Numbered from the stretch's first letter, positions 7,908 through 16,827 are shown. The stretch: DNA of 54,950 bases from Butyrivibrio proteoclasticus P6B7 (GCF_000622085.1 NZ_JHWL01000031.1:1-54950); one strand, 5' to 3'. The notes: generated from the letters alone by a model not told the origin. Numbers and translations: made by a program.

Positions 7908-8110
7908 CATAAAAATAAGACGCAAATAGCGTCTCTAATATGCGAACTTGTAATTTTCCTCCTAGTTAAATGGTAATCACCACGACAAGTGGATTTGTGT
8001 AGAACATAGTGTAGATACACACTAAGTACGAGAAATACCAATAAAAAGACAATATTATCTTATAGTAATAAGAACATTAGCCGCAACAACAAATTGGCAC
8101 AAAATAGCGC
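7908..8110 (-). promoter_or_regulatory. Conserved promoter and two-hairpin leader with terminator, copy 2
   Basis: Same design as at 888-1100: upstream block ending TTTGTTGTTGC, a -10-like TATAAG, hairpin P1 (8007-8024, TAGTGT/ACACTA), hairpin P2 (7980-7992, CCAC/GTGG), AGGAGG and TTCGCA motifs, then terminator (7917-7935, GAGACGC/GCGTCTT, then T-rich). P1 and P2 are separated by 14 nt as in the other copies. It sits ahead of the PRTRC-like operon. Confidence 0.65.
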
Positions 8111-8153
8111 AAAAAGTCACAAGATACGCATCTTTCCCCTGAATTCTGCAAGA

Positions 8154-8181
8154 TTGCTAAACCAAATATATTTGCTATAAT
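8154..8181 (+). promoter_or_regulatory. Promoter of the GNAT toxin-antitoxin operon
   Basis: A TATAAT -10 (8176-8181) preceded by TTGCTA (8154-8159) at 16-bp spacing points right, toward the leader RNA at 8207 and the toxin-antitoxin pair. It is divergent from the leader at 7908-8110. Confidence 0.6.
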
Positions 8182-8206
8182 ACAGGTAGATTACCTTATA
8201 AATTTC

Positions 8207-8405
8207 GTTTGTTAGCAAGTATAATTACTAACACCCTTGCTTAACATTTACACTTAAAGCATTGCCATAGGTACTTAGTTTTAAGTGGGCAAAGGTCTAT
8301 AATATTCGCTTTTATGCGAAAAATAATTGAATATGGGCATCCAAGCCCTATTTATAACCAAGCGGTTATCAATCAGGGTTTGGAGATGCGGACGCTCCCT
8401 TCCCT
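8207..8405 (+). ncRNA. Structured leader RNA of toxin-antitoxin operon, copy 1
   Basis: The first 90 nt align without gaps to 42039-41950 (minus strand), with about 74 matches by hand. Both can form: hairpin GTTAG/CTAAC; a long-range pair between the CCCTTGC region and GCAAAGG; an inner CACTTAAA/TTTAAGTG stem; a short hairpin (TTCGC/GCGAA here, CAGG/CCTG there); ATAACC/GGTTAT; and AGGG...CCCT just before the ribosome site. Here an extra GGGC/GCCC hairpin is present. It covers the ~250 nt between promoter and antitoxin gene. No match to a riboswitch class I know. Confidence 0.6.
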
Positions 8406-8459
8406 GTTGGTATATATTATTAACAAGAGAGGAGAATGCCTATGATAGGAGGAATGGAC

Positions 8460-8627
8460 ATGGCTGAAAGAGTAACTTTTACTTTAACGGACATACCAGA
8501 TGAACTTGGAAACAAAATATTTGAGCAAATACGTACATCGCCAAAGCCACCATATGATGATATGAAGGCTGAAGTTCAGGAGATGAAACGCCGAATCATG
8601 GCAAAAGAAATGCATGAATCAAAGTAA
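8460..8627 (+). CDS. Antitoxin-like small protein of a TacAT-type pair
   Basis: 55 residues from the ATG at 8460, which has AGGAGG 7 nt upstream; ATGs at 8436, 8442 and 8454 are in frame but worse placed. The sequence begins MAERVTFTLTDIPDEL, a beta strand then helices, fitting a small DNA-binding antitoxin, and it overlaps the acetyltransferase gene by 14 nt. Function comes from gene order and size. Confidence 0.6.
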   Translation: MAERVTFTLTDIPDELGNKIFEQIRTSPKPPYDDMKAEVQEMKRRIMAKEMHESK

Positions 8628-9222
8628 TATTATACTTAAGAATGAATTGTTTTACTGTGAGCATTTAACATTAAGCAGAGACAATATGCATGATGTAGAT
8701 GAATTCCGTATTTCAATCCCTAGTGGCATTGGACTAATAGAATACTTACAGAACTATTCATTCCACGATGAAGAGCATAATGCCCAGCGTATATATTTAG
8801 TAAGAGATATTGTGACTAATGAACTAGTTGCGTACTTCGGATTAAAAGCAGGGCTAGTCACCAAAAACGAACATATCATAATTGATGGTGGTAAAGAAAA
8901 AACAGTTTTCGATGCAATGTCAGGCATTGAATTGGCTGAATTTGCAATAAATGATTCGTATATAGAAAAATATCCTTATCATAAAGGATGTGGCCTAATC
9001 ATCTTTAACGACTTCATTATTCCAATAGTTAAAGGTATACAAGATGTAATAGGCTGTGAAATTCTGTATGGTTTTTCTGTTGATAAAGATGGTAAATTGC
9101 TGAATCGTTATTTAACAAAATATCATTTCCAACGTCTTGATCCGGAAGATGAGAAGAAACTTCATGCAAGGTTAAAGCCACGTTTTGATAATGACTGTAT
9201 CTTTATTTACATGAGAATATAA
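8614..9222 (+). CDS. GNAT acetyltransferase-like protein, probable toxin
   Basis: 202 residues. A segment IYLVRDIVTNELVAYFGLKAG looks like GNAT strands 2-4, followed by an ELAEFAIND helix region, GCGLIIFNDF, and a late HFQRL segment typical of GNAT C-termini. GNAT toxins such as TacT acetylate charged tRNAs to stop translation and are paired with a small upstream antitoxin, as here. The start lies inside the antitoxin gene and an intrinsic terminator follows 18 nt after the stop. The protein is somewhat longer than a typical TacT (~160 residues); an ordinary acetyltransferase is the alternative. Confidence 0.6.
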   Translation: MNQSNIILKNELFYCEHLTLSRDNMHDVDEFRISIPSGIGLIEYLQNYSFHDEEHNAQRIYLVRDIVTNELVAYFGLKAGLVTKNEHIIIDGGKEKTVFDAMSGIELAEFAINDSYIEKYPYHKGCGLIIFNDFIIPIVKGIQDVIGCEILYGFSVDKDGKLLNRYLTKYHFQRLDPEDEKKLHARLKPRFDNDCIFIYMRI

Positions 9223-9240
9223 TGTCCGCATATTCTATAA

Positions 9241-9277
9241 AAGAAGCTAAACCCCAAGTCGAGTTTAGCTTCTTTTA
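9241..9277 (+). terminator. Intrinsic terminator of the GNAT operon
   Basis: AAGAAGCTAAAC (9241-9252) pairs with GTTTAGCTTCTT (9263-9274), followed by Ts. The ~200 nt from here to 9477 contain no gene I can support. Confidence 0.8.
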
Positions 9278-9476
9278 AATGTAATAAGGCATATACCACA
9301 TATAGTGATATATACCTTATTTCTTTACGCTTTGTACACGTTATTTCGGTATGAGTGAATACCTACTCATCAATCAAAACCATCAAAACAATTACCCATC
9401 AACAAGTTTGTTCACCCGTTTCTCATAGTCTCTTTTTATGTAAAGGAAAAATAACCTAGCAGACACATAAAGTACA

Positions 9477-10370
9477 TTACTTTGATGCATCCTCAGATGC
9501 ACTAGAATTCGCATCAGATGATGCAACAACGCCGTTTTCGTCAGCAACAGGGAATGAGAAAGTAACTGAATCTACCTGTTTGCCACCCTTGAAAAATGCA
9601 ATAGTAACAGATGGAGTGCCTGGCTTATCAAAAGTCAATGACACAGCAGAGCTTGTTGTTGCTGAATCAGGAGTTGCAGTAATGAAAGTCTGATCGTACT
9701 CTTTGAGAGCAAACATGGTTGCACCATCACCATCAACTAAAACGCTAAGAGTAACAGTATCGCCAACCTTATATGTCTTATTAAGATCAAGACCAGTAAT
9801 ATCAACACCATAATTCTTGACAGAAAATGTGATAAGTGATGCATTAGTTACAGGAGCAGATGATACGCTGCCAAGTGCAAACACCCCTTCATCCATAAGG
9901 ACGTAGTAATTTTTGCCTGTCTCAAAGATCTTTGAGAAATACACATCGATCTTCGTTCCGCTCTCCCATCCGGTAAGAGAAGTACCAACTCCATCCATCT
10001 CTCCAATTACAAATGAAGATGCGTCCGCAACGTCTACTGTAGAATAGATATTGTTTGTCTCAGCCTCATACACCCCGATCTTTCCGTCACCAAGCTGAAT
10101 CCCCTTATTCTCAAAATAAAAGGTTATAGCATTGGTGCCCGCAAGAGCGTACATATTTTCATTGCTATTAGGATAAAAAGCCATAAGTCCTACGGAATTG
10201 TTCTCTACTTCTGGAGTAGCCTCGCTAAGCTGAGGAAGTGTCTCCACTAAAGGAGCAAGTGACACATCCTCGCTAGCAGTATCCGTCGCATTACTCTTTT
10301 TACCACATGCTGTCAAAGACATAACCACGGCAGCAGATATAAGAATAACTGATAATAATTTCTTTTTCAT
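9477..10370 (-). CDS. Secreted lipoprotein with Ig-like beta domains
   Basis: 297 residues. A lipobox (LTAC, Cys22) follows a basic and hydrophobic leader, so it should be anchored on the outer face of the membrane. The rest is low in charge and rich in Val/Thr/Ser, with a segment near 195-285 (YKVGDTVTLSVLVDGDG and following) that reads as an Ig-like beta sandwich, and a serine-rich tail. GGAGG lies 6 nt before the start. It is the last gene of the conjugation block on this strand and may be a surface accessory of the transfer machine; no specific family recognised. Confidence 0.65.
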   Translation of the reverse strand: MKKKLLSVILISAAVVMSLTACGKKSNATDTASEDVSLAPLVETLPQLSEATPEVENNSVGLMAFYPNSNENMYALAGTNAITFYFENKGIQLGDGKIGVYEAETNNIYSTVDVADASSFVIGEMDGVGTSLTGWESGTKIDVYFSKIFETGKNYYVLMDEGVFALGSVSSAPVTNASLITFSVKNYGVDITGLDLNKTYKVGDTVTLSVLVDGDGATMFALKEYDQTFITATPDSATTSSAVSLTFDKPGTPSVTIAFFKGGKQVDSVTFSFPVADENGVVASSDANSSASEDASK

Positions 10371-10371
10371 A

Positions 10372-10710
10372 TTATGCCTCCAAAGCTACAGAACAATCTT
10401 TAATAAACTGAAATGTAGTAATACCCTTTAAATTCGTTACCTTTTTGATGGCATAGGTTGAAGTCTTATATGCCATCCTATAGTCATTAGTAAAAGCACC
10501 GTCTGTCTCGGAATATGCTTCAAATAACTCCTGACAAGATGCTTGTGGATGCTCTGCAGCATAAAGGATCACATAAACCAAAGCATTGTAGCCCTTTAGC
10601 TTTGCAGATATCCCATTATTTGCTAAATATGTCTTTACGTAATGTTTCTTTTCTAGCTGCGCGCGAGATTTATCGCCACGCCACTGAAATTCATTAACCA
10701 TAGATGTCAT
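10372..10710 (-). CDS. Spo0A C-terminal-like DNA-binding protein
   Basis: 112 residues from the ATG at 10710 (AAAGGG 10 nt upstream). The segment NGISAKLKGYNALVYVI, then a helix pair ending STYAIKKV, resembles the effector domain of Spo0A ('G..A.LKGY..L..AI' and a later recognition helix with S...A...AI). No receiver domain is present, so it would act without phosphorylation. It ends 2 nt before the lipoprotein start. Probable transcriptional regulator of the transfer genes; motif-based. Confidence 0.45.
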   Translation of the reverse strand: MTSMVNEFQWRGDKSRAQLEKKHYVKTYLANNGISAKLKGYNALVYVILYAAEHPQASCQELFEAYSETDGAFTNDYRMAYKTSTYAIKKVTNLKGITTFQFIKDCSVALEA

Positions 10711-10864
10711 AAAACACAACCCTTTCAAAAACAAAACCTTCCCTCGCTGACTACTTTAGTTACAAACGCCATTAGTAGCCAGCTTGAGCTTTAGCACAAG
10801 CGTACGGAAAGAGAAATGAGGCAGCATAATTAAACATAATAAAATTTGCGTTAATATGTGTTAA

Positions 10865-13405
10865 CTAGCTGGATATTCCTGCCGCCTGCAGGAGAATCAT
10901 TTTATTAATAGCATTTCTATTACACCACATATTTTCAGATTTTCCCGTACTTGTAAAACCATTATCATCCCACCATGGACAATACGAATGAGTAATATTA
11001 CCCATTGCAGCCATAGAGCTGTCATAATCCTGGGGATAACCATACGTGTTAAACGTCATTCTATAAAAGGTGTTTTGCCCCTTTTTCCAATAACGCCTAA
11101 CAATAGAATCCATACACTCAACCATACAGCAACCTTCAAGCGTTTTATATCCCGTCGTTCCATACTTTGTAGTCATGGAAGAATATGAATTCTGGTATTC
11201 TTCCTTAGGATTCCACCATTTTCTCTGTCCAGTATCCTTGTGTATGAAATAACACCCACTTTCAGTCGTAAGATTATACCAGTTATAAGTAGGAACACCT
11301 ATGCCTCTCGAATACTCAGTCATGATTATAGCTAGTAGTGCAGCCACATCTACTTGAGTAGCGTGCTGATACTCCGTCAGATCGTCAACAACAGCGTCCC
11401 AATTAAATGAATTCTCCTTTAAGTTACCAACCTTAGACACCATTGCGGCAATCTCTTCCCTCGTATAGTAGTATCCACCATCAAGAGGAGTATCTGCCCC
11501 ATCAACAAGCGAAACAAAGCCATTTACTACGTAATGTTTACCTGTTGTTGGATTCGTATGCTCTGCAATGTACACATCACCAACGTAACTAGCCTCTATA
11601 TCAACTCTTCCACTCTCGGCATCGCCAGGGTTAACACTTGAACCACCACTTCCAACGCCTGTAGGTACTGTTACCCCATAACTAGCAAAAGGAATAGTCC
11701 CTGAACTAGCCTGACTCTTAACATCAGCAGTAGTTACGGTATAAAACTGACCATAATCAACGGCGTTATCATAATTGATCAAAATTTCCTTGCCAGGATA
11801 TTGCTCCTGTAAATTCTCAATAAACTCAAGAATTGCCTCATCAGAAGGCTTCATCCCATAATAATAGACTTCTATCTGATTATTATTGTAGAGTTCTGCA
11901 AGATGCGTAAAGTAGTCACTGCGACTATTGCCAACGCCTGTACCCATGCAGATAAAATCAAGGTAGAAAACATATCTCTCCATCATCCTATCTACCCAGT
12001 TATAATCTTTCTGGCCACTCTCATTATTCTCCTCTTTATAATAAGGACAATAATCATCAGAGGATAATGTGTTTATAAAAGTATCCGGATTAATTATTCT
12101 CCACTTACCCACTAAATAATCACCCTCGGGTGGAGTATAGTTTTCAGGATCTGGCGTATAATCAGGCACTTCAGATGTTGACACATACTGATACGTAATA
12201 GTCTCAATCATATTTGCCGCCCCAGTGGGCGCAATATCAGGAGCGAATATAGTTGGTGTAATAGTTTCTCCGCTATAACCATGCGGGTCAGAGTTAAATG
12301 GTCCCCAGTTAGTTGGATCCGCCACCCTGGAGTATCTATAAGCCACCTTTGGATTTGTCGAAATAGTATCATACTTTATTGCAGTGCGAGCGTGTTGATG
12401 ATTCTTATCTTTAACGGCGTTATATCTATGAACAAAATTGTATTCAAAAACCCTATAAATGTAATTTAAGTCAGATGTCGATAAGTAATAACCATCAGTA
12501 CTATTGATTTTATCAACACCACCCTCACTTGCAGTATAAGTTGATTCGTCGTTAGTCTCGCCATCAAGAGTTTTCTCACGGTACTGTTCCTCAGAAATCA
12601 TATAAGCAAGAGCCATCATTTCTTGCCAATGGACAGTATATACTCTCTCCCCATTAATAATTTCTCCTTTGAAGTTCTCCTCCGTCATTTTTCCATAAAT
12701 CCCATCGTTAGCAGAAGTATCCGTTATATCAGGAATTACGTCTTTGCACGGATTTGTTTCTTCCCAGGTCCAATTAATAAAAGCGCCTGCCTCAGTAGTA
12801 TTCCTTACAAGCTCCCACTGATGAGACTCATAATAGATATCATTCCACTCAAATATCTCGTCATTATAATCGGCGCACTCCTGTGTGATATCAATCATGT
12901 CCTCGGGAGCAAGAAATACATGTTCCTCACGCATAAGGTCATCTAACGCAGCCTGAGTCTCCTCGTCATACTCCGAAGAATCACTACTTGCTCCGTCAGA
13001 AGCCCCATTTTTTTTCTTATCATACGTAGCCTTCATACTCTCAAGGATCTGGCTTGTTTTGTCAGGATCACCACCACTATCCCAAGCACTCATAGCGTCA
13101 TTGTCAAATTCAGGCTTATTCCAAATAGTCGCCCACTCATGCGAGACAGTCTTCTTAACTGCATCAACAATATCCCACAATCCTTGTAGAAGTAACACAG
13201 GAATCAATACTATGATAATAATCGCCGGTACAATAGCAAGGATAATCCATCTAATTTTTTTGGTTTTTTCCTTGATTACACCCTTAATTTTATTTTTAAG
13301 CTTGTTGACTGGTTTTTTAGCAATCTGCTTAGCTTTATTTTTTGCTTTTTCCTCTACAAATTTATATGCTTCAGGAGTATCAAACCCCCTGCTATCATTA
13401 GCCAT
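10865..13405 (-). CDS. Membrane-anchored wall hydrolase of the conjugation apparatus
   Basis: 846 residues. Residues 20-50 are highly basic, residues 52-77 form one membrane helix, and the rest should be outside. The middle has long unassigned regions. The C-terminal ~220 residues hold EYQHATQVDVAALLAIIMTEYS and VPTYNWYNLTTES, the pattern of glucosaminidase/lysozyme-like folds (catalytic Glu in the 'I.TEYS' helix, then the '.YN.YN' motif). Gram-positive transfer systems carry such a VirB1-like enzyme to open peptidoglycan. Aromatic and cysteine-rich stretches near the end could bind wall material. It precedes the regulator and lipoprotein genes and follows paired membrane proteins. Confidence 0.6.
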   Translation of the reverse strand: MANDSRGFDTPEAYKFVEEKAKNKAKQIAKKPVNKLKNKIKGVIKEKTKKIRWIILAIVPAIIIIVLIPVLLLQGLWDIVDAVKKTVSHEWATIWNKPEFDNDAMSAWDSGGDPDKTSQILESMKATYDKKKNGASDGASSDSSEYDEETQAALDDLMREEHVFLAPEDMIDITQECADYNDEIFEWNDIYYESHQWELVRNTTEAGAFINWTWEETNPCKDVIPDITDTSANDGIYGKMTEENFKGEIINGERVYTVHWQEMMALAYMISEEQYREKTLDGETNDESTYTASEGGVDKINSTDGYYLSTSDLNYIYRVFEYNFVHRYNAVKDKNHQHARTAIKYDTISTNPKVAYRYSRVADPTNWGPFNSDPHGYSGETITPTIFAPDIAPTGAANMIETITYQYVSTSEVPDYTPDPENYTPPEGDYLVGKWRIINPDTFINTLSSDDYCPYYKEENNESGQKDYNWVDRMMERYVFYLDFICMGTGVGNSRSDYFTHLAELYNNNQIEVYYYGMKPSDEAILEFIENLQEQYPGKEILINYDNAVDYGQFYTVTTADVKSQASSGTIPFASYGVTVPTGVGSGGSSVNPGDAESGRVDIEASYVGDVYIAEHTNPTTGKHYVVNGFVSLVDGADTPLDGGYYYTREEIAAMVSKVGNLKENSFNWDAVVDDLTEYQHATQVDVAALLAIIMTEYSRGIGVPTYNWYNLTTESGCYFIHKDTGQRKWWNPKEEYQNSYSSMTTKYGTTGYKTLEGCCMVECMDSIVRRYWKKGQNTFYRMTFNTYGYPQDYDSSMAAMGNITHSYCPWWDDNGFTSTGKSENMWCNRNAINKMILLQAAGISS

Positions 13406-13437
13406 TTAAAAAATCCTCAAAACAACAACTTACTGCA

Positions 13438-14646
13438 TCACTCATCCATGTCATGTGGGCGAGGCTCAATATCATCACCGTAAATGCTGTCATACACGCC
13501 CTCAGCTAGCACATCAACAATATAAGTCCCATAGGCCCCATCAGCAGAAATGTGCATGCCATACGTACCCTCCATAGGATTTGCAATTTTGAAGCAAACC
13601 ATACCATCCTTATTAGTATTCCAATAGCTAGGCTTATAGTATGTACCATCAGGAGCCAACAGGTATGCATCATTTGGTGTTATATCTGTATTTACATATC
13701 TAAAAAAGAAAACAACTACACTACTAGTCAAACTACTATCCACATCGATGTACCTATCAAGATCAACCGCATTAGGATATAAAATGTGGTAATTATGCTC
13801 ATCTAACTCTTTTTCCATCTGCTCTGCAGTTTTTTCAGTAGATAATGACATATCAGAAGCCGCAGCTGATGAACCCTGTTCCTGAGAATTAGCATCAGAA
13901 TCAGACTCGACAACTACCGTCACCTTTCCAACAGTGCTATCAGTAGTATCTACACCACCGCTTACTACAGAGCTTGTGTCAGAATCAAACTTTGTCAAAG
14001 TGTAAAACATCTTTTCAAGATAATTCTTTTTAGCCTTAATAAGCTTCGACTTATCCCTCACATCAGTAGCAACTAGCAGGATCAGATCCTTCCCGTCAAC
14101 CCTATACTGATAAGAAACGACATAATATTCCTTCCCATTTGAAGTAATGGTGCCAGCCTCATATGTTGCATAAGTGGCATTTATATAGCCGCTATCGTTA
14201 ATAGCGCTTACATATGAATTAGTAGGGCTCGCCTCCCCCCCATCTATAACAGTAGAGAGTGAGAAAGCGTATGAATCAGCAGTAGAAACGCTAACATCCT
14301 TTACGCCATACACAAAGACAAATTGTTCGTCCTTAAAAGATATGGCTTCCTTAGAGCTATAATAGAGGTCGCCTGTAGCACACGCACCATACTGAGTGTT
14401 TGGAAAATGAATGACCGTTGAAAAATTTTCATACTGGTTTCTTCTATAGGTCTGAGCCGCATCAGTACTTGCTAGTGTAGAGTCAGGAAACGAAAAGCTA
14501 AGAAGCGAATTACTTGAAACAAGGTGGAAAACGCCTGCACAAACAACACTAACTACAACAACAAATCCAAAAAACAGCGTAATACGATCTTTAGCAGAAA
14601 GCTTTGTCATTGCACTCCAAAATCTATTCTTATCAGAAGCATTCAT
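13438..14646 (-). CDS. Single-pass membrane protein, conjugation accessory (paralogue of next gene)
   Basis: 402 residues from the ATG at 14646 (GGAG ~9 nt upstream; a GTG at 14655 is too close to that site). One membrane helix at about 25-47 near the N-terminus, then an extracellular region with a Ser/Asp-rich linker (~230-275) and a C-terminal beta domain ending with a GTYGMHISADGAYGTYIV segment. The gene at 14665 has the same order: helix, domain, linker with DMSLA, and a GTYSLRIM C-terminal domain. Probably paralogues. No family recognised; likely part of the cell-surface side of the transfer channel. Confidence 0.6.
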   Translation of the reverse strand: MNASDKNRFWSAMTKLSAKDRITLFFGFVVVVSVVCAGVFHLVSSNSLLSFSFPDSTLASTDAAQTYRRNQYENFSTVIHFPNTQYGACATGDLYYSSKEAISFKDEQFVFVYGVKDVSVSTADSYAFSLSTVIDGGEASPTNSYVSAINDSGYINATYATYEAGTITSNGKEYYVVSYQYRVDGKDLILLVATDVRDKSKLIKAKKNYLEKMFYTLTKFDSDTSSVVSGGVDTTDSTVGKVTVVVESDSDANSQEQGSSAAASDMSLSTEKTAEQMEKELDEHNYHILYPNAVDLDRYIDVDSSLTSSVVVFFFRYVNTDITPNDAYLLAPDGTYYKPSYWNTNKDGMVCFKIANPMEGTYGMHISADGAYGTYIVDVLAEGVYDSIYGDDIEPRPHDMDE

Positions 14647-14664
14647 TACAATCACTCTCCATCT

Positions 14665-15729
14665 TTACTGTTCAACAGGGTCACCACTTATAGTAGTCGC
14701 AATATCTCCGCACTGCTGATAATTCATGATCCTAAGAGAATATGTTCCCTGAGTTGCAGAGGTAAGTGAAAACTTAACCCCATACTCTGTCTGCTCAATA
14801 GGTGTGCAGTATGACTGCCCATCTGGGAAGAACAATTCAAGAACTGCATTAGGATTAGCCATAGTCCAATCAACATAAAGAACAAAATTCTCGTAATCAG
14901 AAGGAACAACAATAGGAACTGACTCAGTAACCTCATCGCCAACAATTGCAAGTGACATATCTGAACCATCAGTTGAAGATGCTTCAGCTGATGCTAATGC
15001 CGCTGCCTCCTCTTCTTGTTTTGCTAATATTTCTTGCTGAGCTGCTTCCCTAGCCTCAGTAAGAGACTTATCAAGCTTCTCATCGTAGCGTACTGTTTTA
15101 ATGATTGCTGACAATACTGACGCGCAGGTATCCGCAGCATCAGTTGTTCTATTTACCGTACCTACAGCAACAAACAAGTGGTTACCAAAATAGACACCCT
15201 CTGGAACATCAAGCGCATAACCAAGAACAGTTGCCTGTTGATTTGCAACGCCGTCAGTTACATATAATGAATCTGCAACATATTCGCTCTTAAAACCATT
15301 GATATAACCAACCTTATCAACCTCAGTAGTAATCAACGTTCTCTCTGGCACATAGTTAATAAGGAGAGCTGCAGGGAACTGTGATGCAATAATATCCTGA
15401 ACATCATACTGATCTGTATACTCAGCCACGTATGCAAAATAGCCATTTGAAAGCTGATAAATCATACCAGAACCAATTTTTGCTCCATTTCCTGCAGGAA
15501 CGTCTACCATATATGGAACTGATTCAAAAGAATAAGTATTAGACAATGACTCATTCTCAACATACTCATTATTCTGAGCAACAAACACTGAGTCTTGAAG
15601 CTCACCTTGTGGAAATACCACCTGCTCAGGCTCCTCAACATGAACTGCGCCAACAAGCACATTCATGGCAAGCAGAAAAACAAGTAATACTCCAAGCACT
15701 GCTAATATTGTTTTAGAACGTTTATTCAT
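14665..15729 (-). CDS. Single-pass membrane protein, conjugation accessory (paralogue of previous gene)
   Basis: 354 residues with an N-terminal membrane helix (~8-28), an extracellular domain, an alanine/glutamate-rich coiled segment (~220-250) and a C-terminal beta domain (QGTYSLRIMNY) matching the layout of the gene at 13438. The ribosome site AGGAGG is 20 nt from the ATG, but a 13-nt hairpin (15737-15749) between them would shorten the distance to about 7 nt. Function inferred only from position inside the transfer block. Confidence 0.6.
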   Translation of the reverse strand: MNKRSKTILAVLGVLLVFLLAMNVLVGAVHVEEPEQVVFPQGELQDSVFVAQNNEYVENESLSNTYSFESVPYMVDVPAGNGAKIGSGMIYQLSNGYFAYVAEYTDQYDVQDIIASQFPAALLINYVPERTLITTEVDKVGYINGFKSEYVADSLYVTDGVANQQATVLGYALDVPEGVYFGNHLFVAVGTVNRTTDAADTCASVLSAIIKTVRYDEKLDKSLTEAREAAQQEILAKQEEEAAALASAEASSTDGSDMSLAIVGDEVTESVPIVVPSDYENFVLYVDWTMANPNAVLELFFPDGQSYCTPIEQTEYGVKFSLTSATQGTYSLRIMNYQQCGDIATTISGDPVEQ

Positions 15730-15736
15730 AATATAA

Positions 15737-15755
15737 CGGGATTTTCCCGCCTCCT
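15737..15755 (-). promoter_or_regulatory. Hairpin bridging ribosome site and start codon
   Basis: CGGGA (15737-15741) pairs with TCCCG (15745-15749) across a 3-nt loop. AGGAGG lies directly upstream at 15750-15755 and the ATG at 15729. Folding would place the ribosome site at normal distance. Confidence 0.45.
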
Positions 15756-15780
15756 ACTAACACTAAAAAATCTACATGCA

Positions 15781-16803
15781 TCAAAGAAAATCTGGCTTAA
15801 CTGGAACAAGATCGTAGCCCTGCTTGTTCTTTGCCTTCTTGATCCTAAGGAAGCAATCAGAAGTCTCATTTCCAGCCTTATGTACACCTTCACCGGTAAA
15901 GTAAACTCTATCAAGATCATCGCCAAGGTTATCAAGCCTCATAATCCAATCAGCCATTTCCACAAGATCAGCATTGTTCTCAACTACAACAACAGCTCTG
16001 CCGACAGTATTCTTCATATCTCTTGAGTATAAGAACTGCTTAATCAGATTAACCTTATAGATACACCTATCCTCGTGGTCTCCCTTAGACTGAGCAATCT
16101 CATATCTATTGAGATATGCATCTATAACACCAACATGTACAGGCTCGCCATTCTCATACTTAAATTTAAGAATTGCTGGAATGAAGCAAGTGCCGATAGC
16201 CTTAGTCTGGAAAATACCCTGCTTGAATTCACAGAATGTATCAGCAAGAGCCATCTTTGATGCAACATAACCTGAAGCTGCAAGCCCAACAATTTCATAA
16301 GGGTTCTTAGCCTGTATCCAATTCTGATGCACCATCCTCTTACCAAGCACCTGATTCATGTGATAGATACCATCCTGAGCACATGTGTAAAGTGACATGT
16401 GAGTAAGTCTTGGCTTATTATCTGCATCAAATGTATCAACCTCATAAGTGATCTTAAAAAGGAATCCACTTGTCATAAGAGCATGAAGTCTTGAACGAAC
16501 ATTGTCAGAATTGTTGACATCCATGATATGAAGTTCAGGAGCTGTCCTATGAAGAGCCTTGTTAAACATAGTGATAGCATCTGTATCTGCTACGCCAAGG
16601 TTTGCAACTGCATAAAGCAGATGGCAATCTGACACAAAACCTAGCTCATCAGCTGCAAATCTCTTAAGCTTAAGATCACTGTCAAGATAGTGATACTCTC
16701 TATCAAGAGTTTCTCTCAACTTATCCTGGCAGACATACACTCTATTTCCACCATTTAATTGCTGTCTCATAAGGACAGATTTCTGTTTTGTAGCGATATC
16801 CAT
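15781..16803 (-). CDS. Hypothetical protein with winged-helix-like N-terminus
   Basis: 340 residues. The part around residues 38-125 (LKRFAADELGFVSDCHLLYA, later RSRLHALMTSGFLFKITYEV) looks like a winged helix of the replication-relaxation/MobT-like type, where a helix pair is followed by a 'R.L..L...GFL..' wing. The C-terminal part is unassigned and ends in a basic stretch. Could be a cytoplasmic DNA-binding factor of transfer or replication. It is separated from the S1-domain gene by 24 nt. Confidence 0.5.
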   Translation of the reverse strand: MDIATKQKSVLMRQQLNGGNRVYVCQDKLRETLDREYHYLDSDLKLKRFAADELGFVSDCHLLYAVANLGVADTDAITMFNKALHRTAPELHIMDVNNSDNVRSRLHALMTSGFLFKITYEVDTFDADNKPRLTHMSLYTCAQDGIYHMNQVLGKRMVHQNWIQAKNPYEIVGLAASGYVASKMALADTFCEFKQGIFQTKAIGTCFIPAILKFKYENGEPVHVGVIDAYLNRYEIAQSKGDHEDRCIYKVNLIKQFLYSRDMKNTVGRAVVVVENNADLVEMADWIMRLDNLGDDLDRVYFTGEGVHKAGNETSDCFLRIKKAKNKQGYDLVPVKPDFL

Positions 16804-16827
16804 TTCTAATACCTCTAATACCCGCTG

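Noticed and set aside
8207..8405. Type III toxin-antitoxin RNA repeats (ToxIN-like)
   Set aside because: No tandem repeats of a short antitoxin RNA, and the downstream proteins are not ToxN-like; both copies sit upstream of type II pairs.
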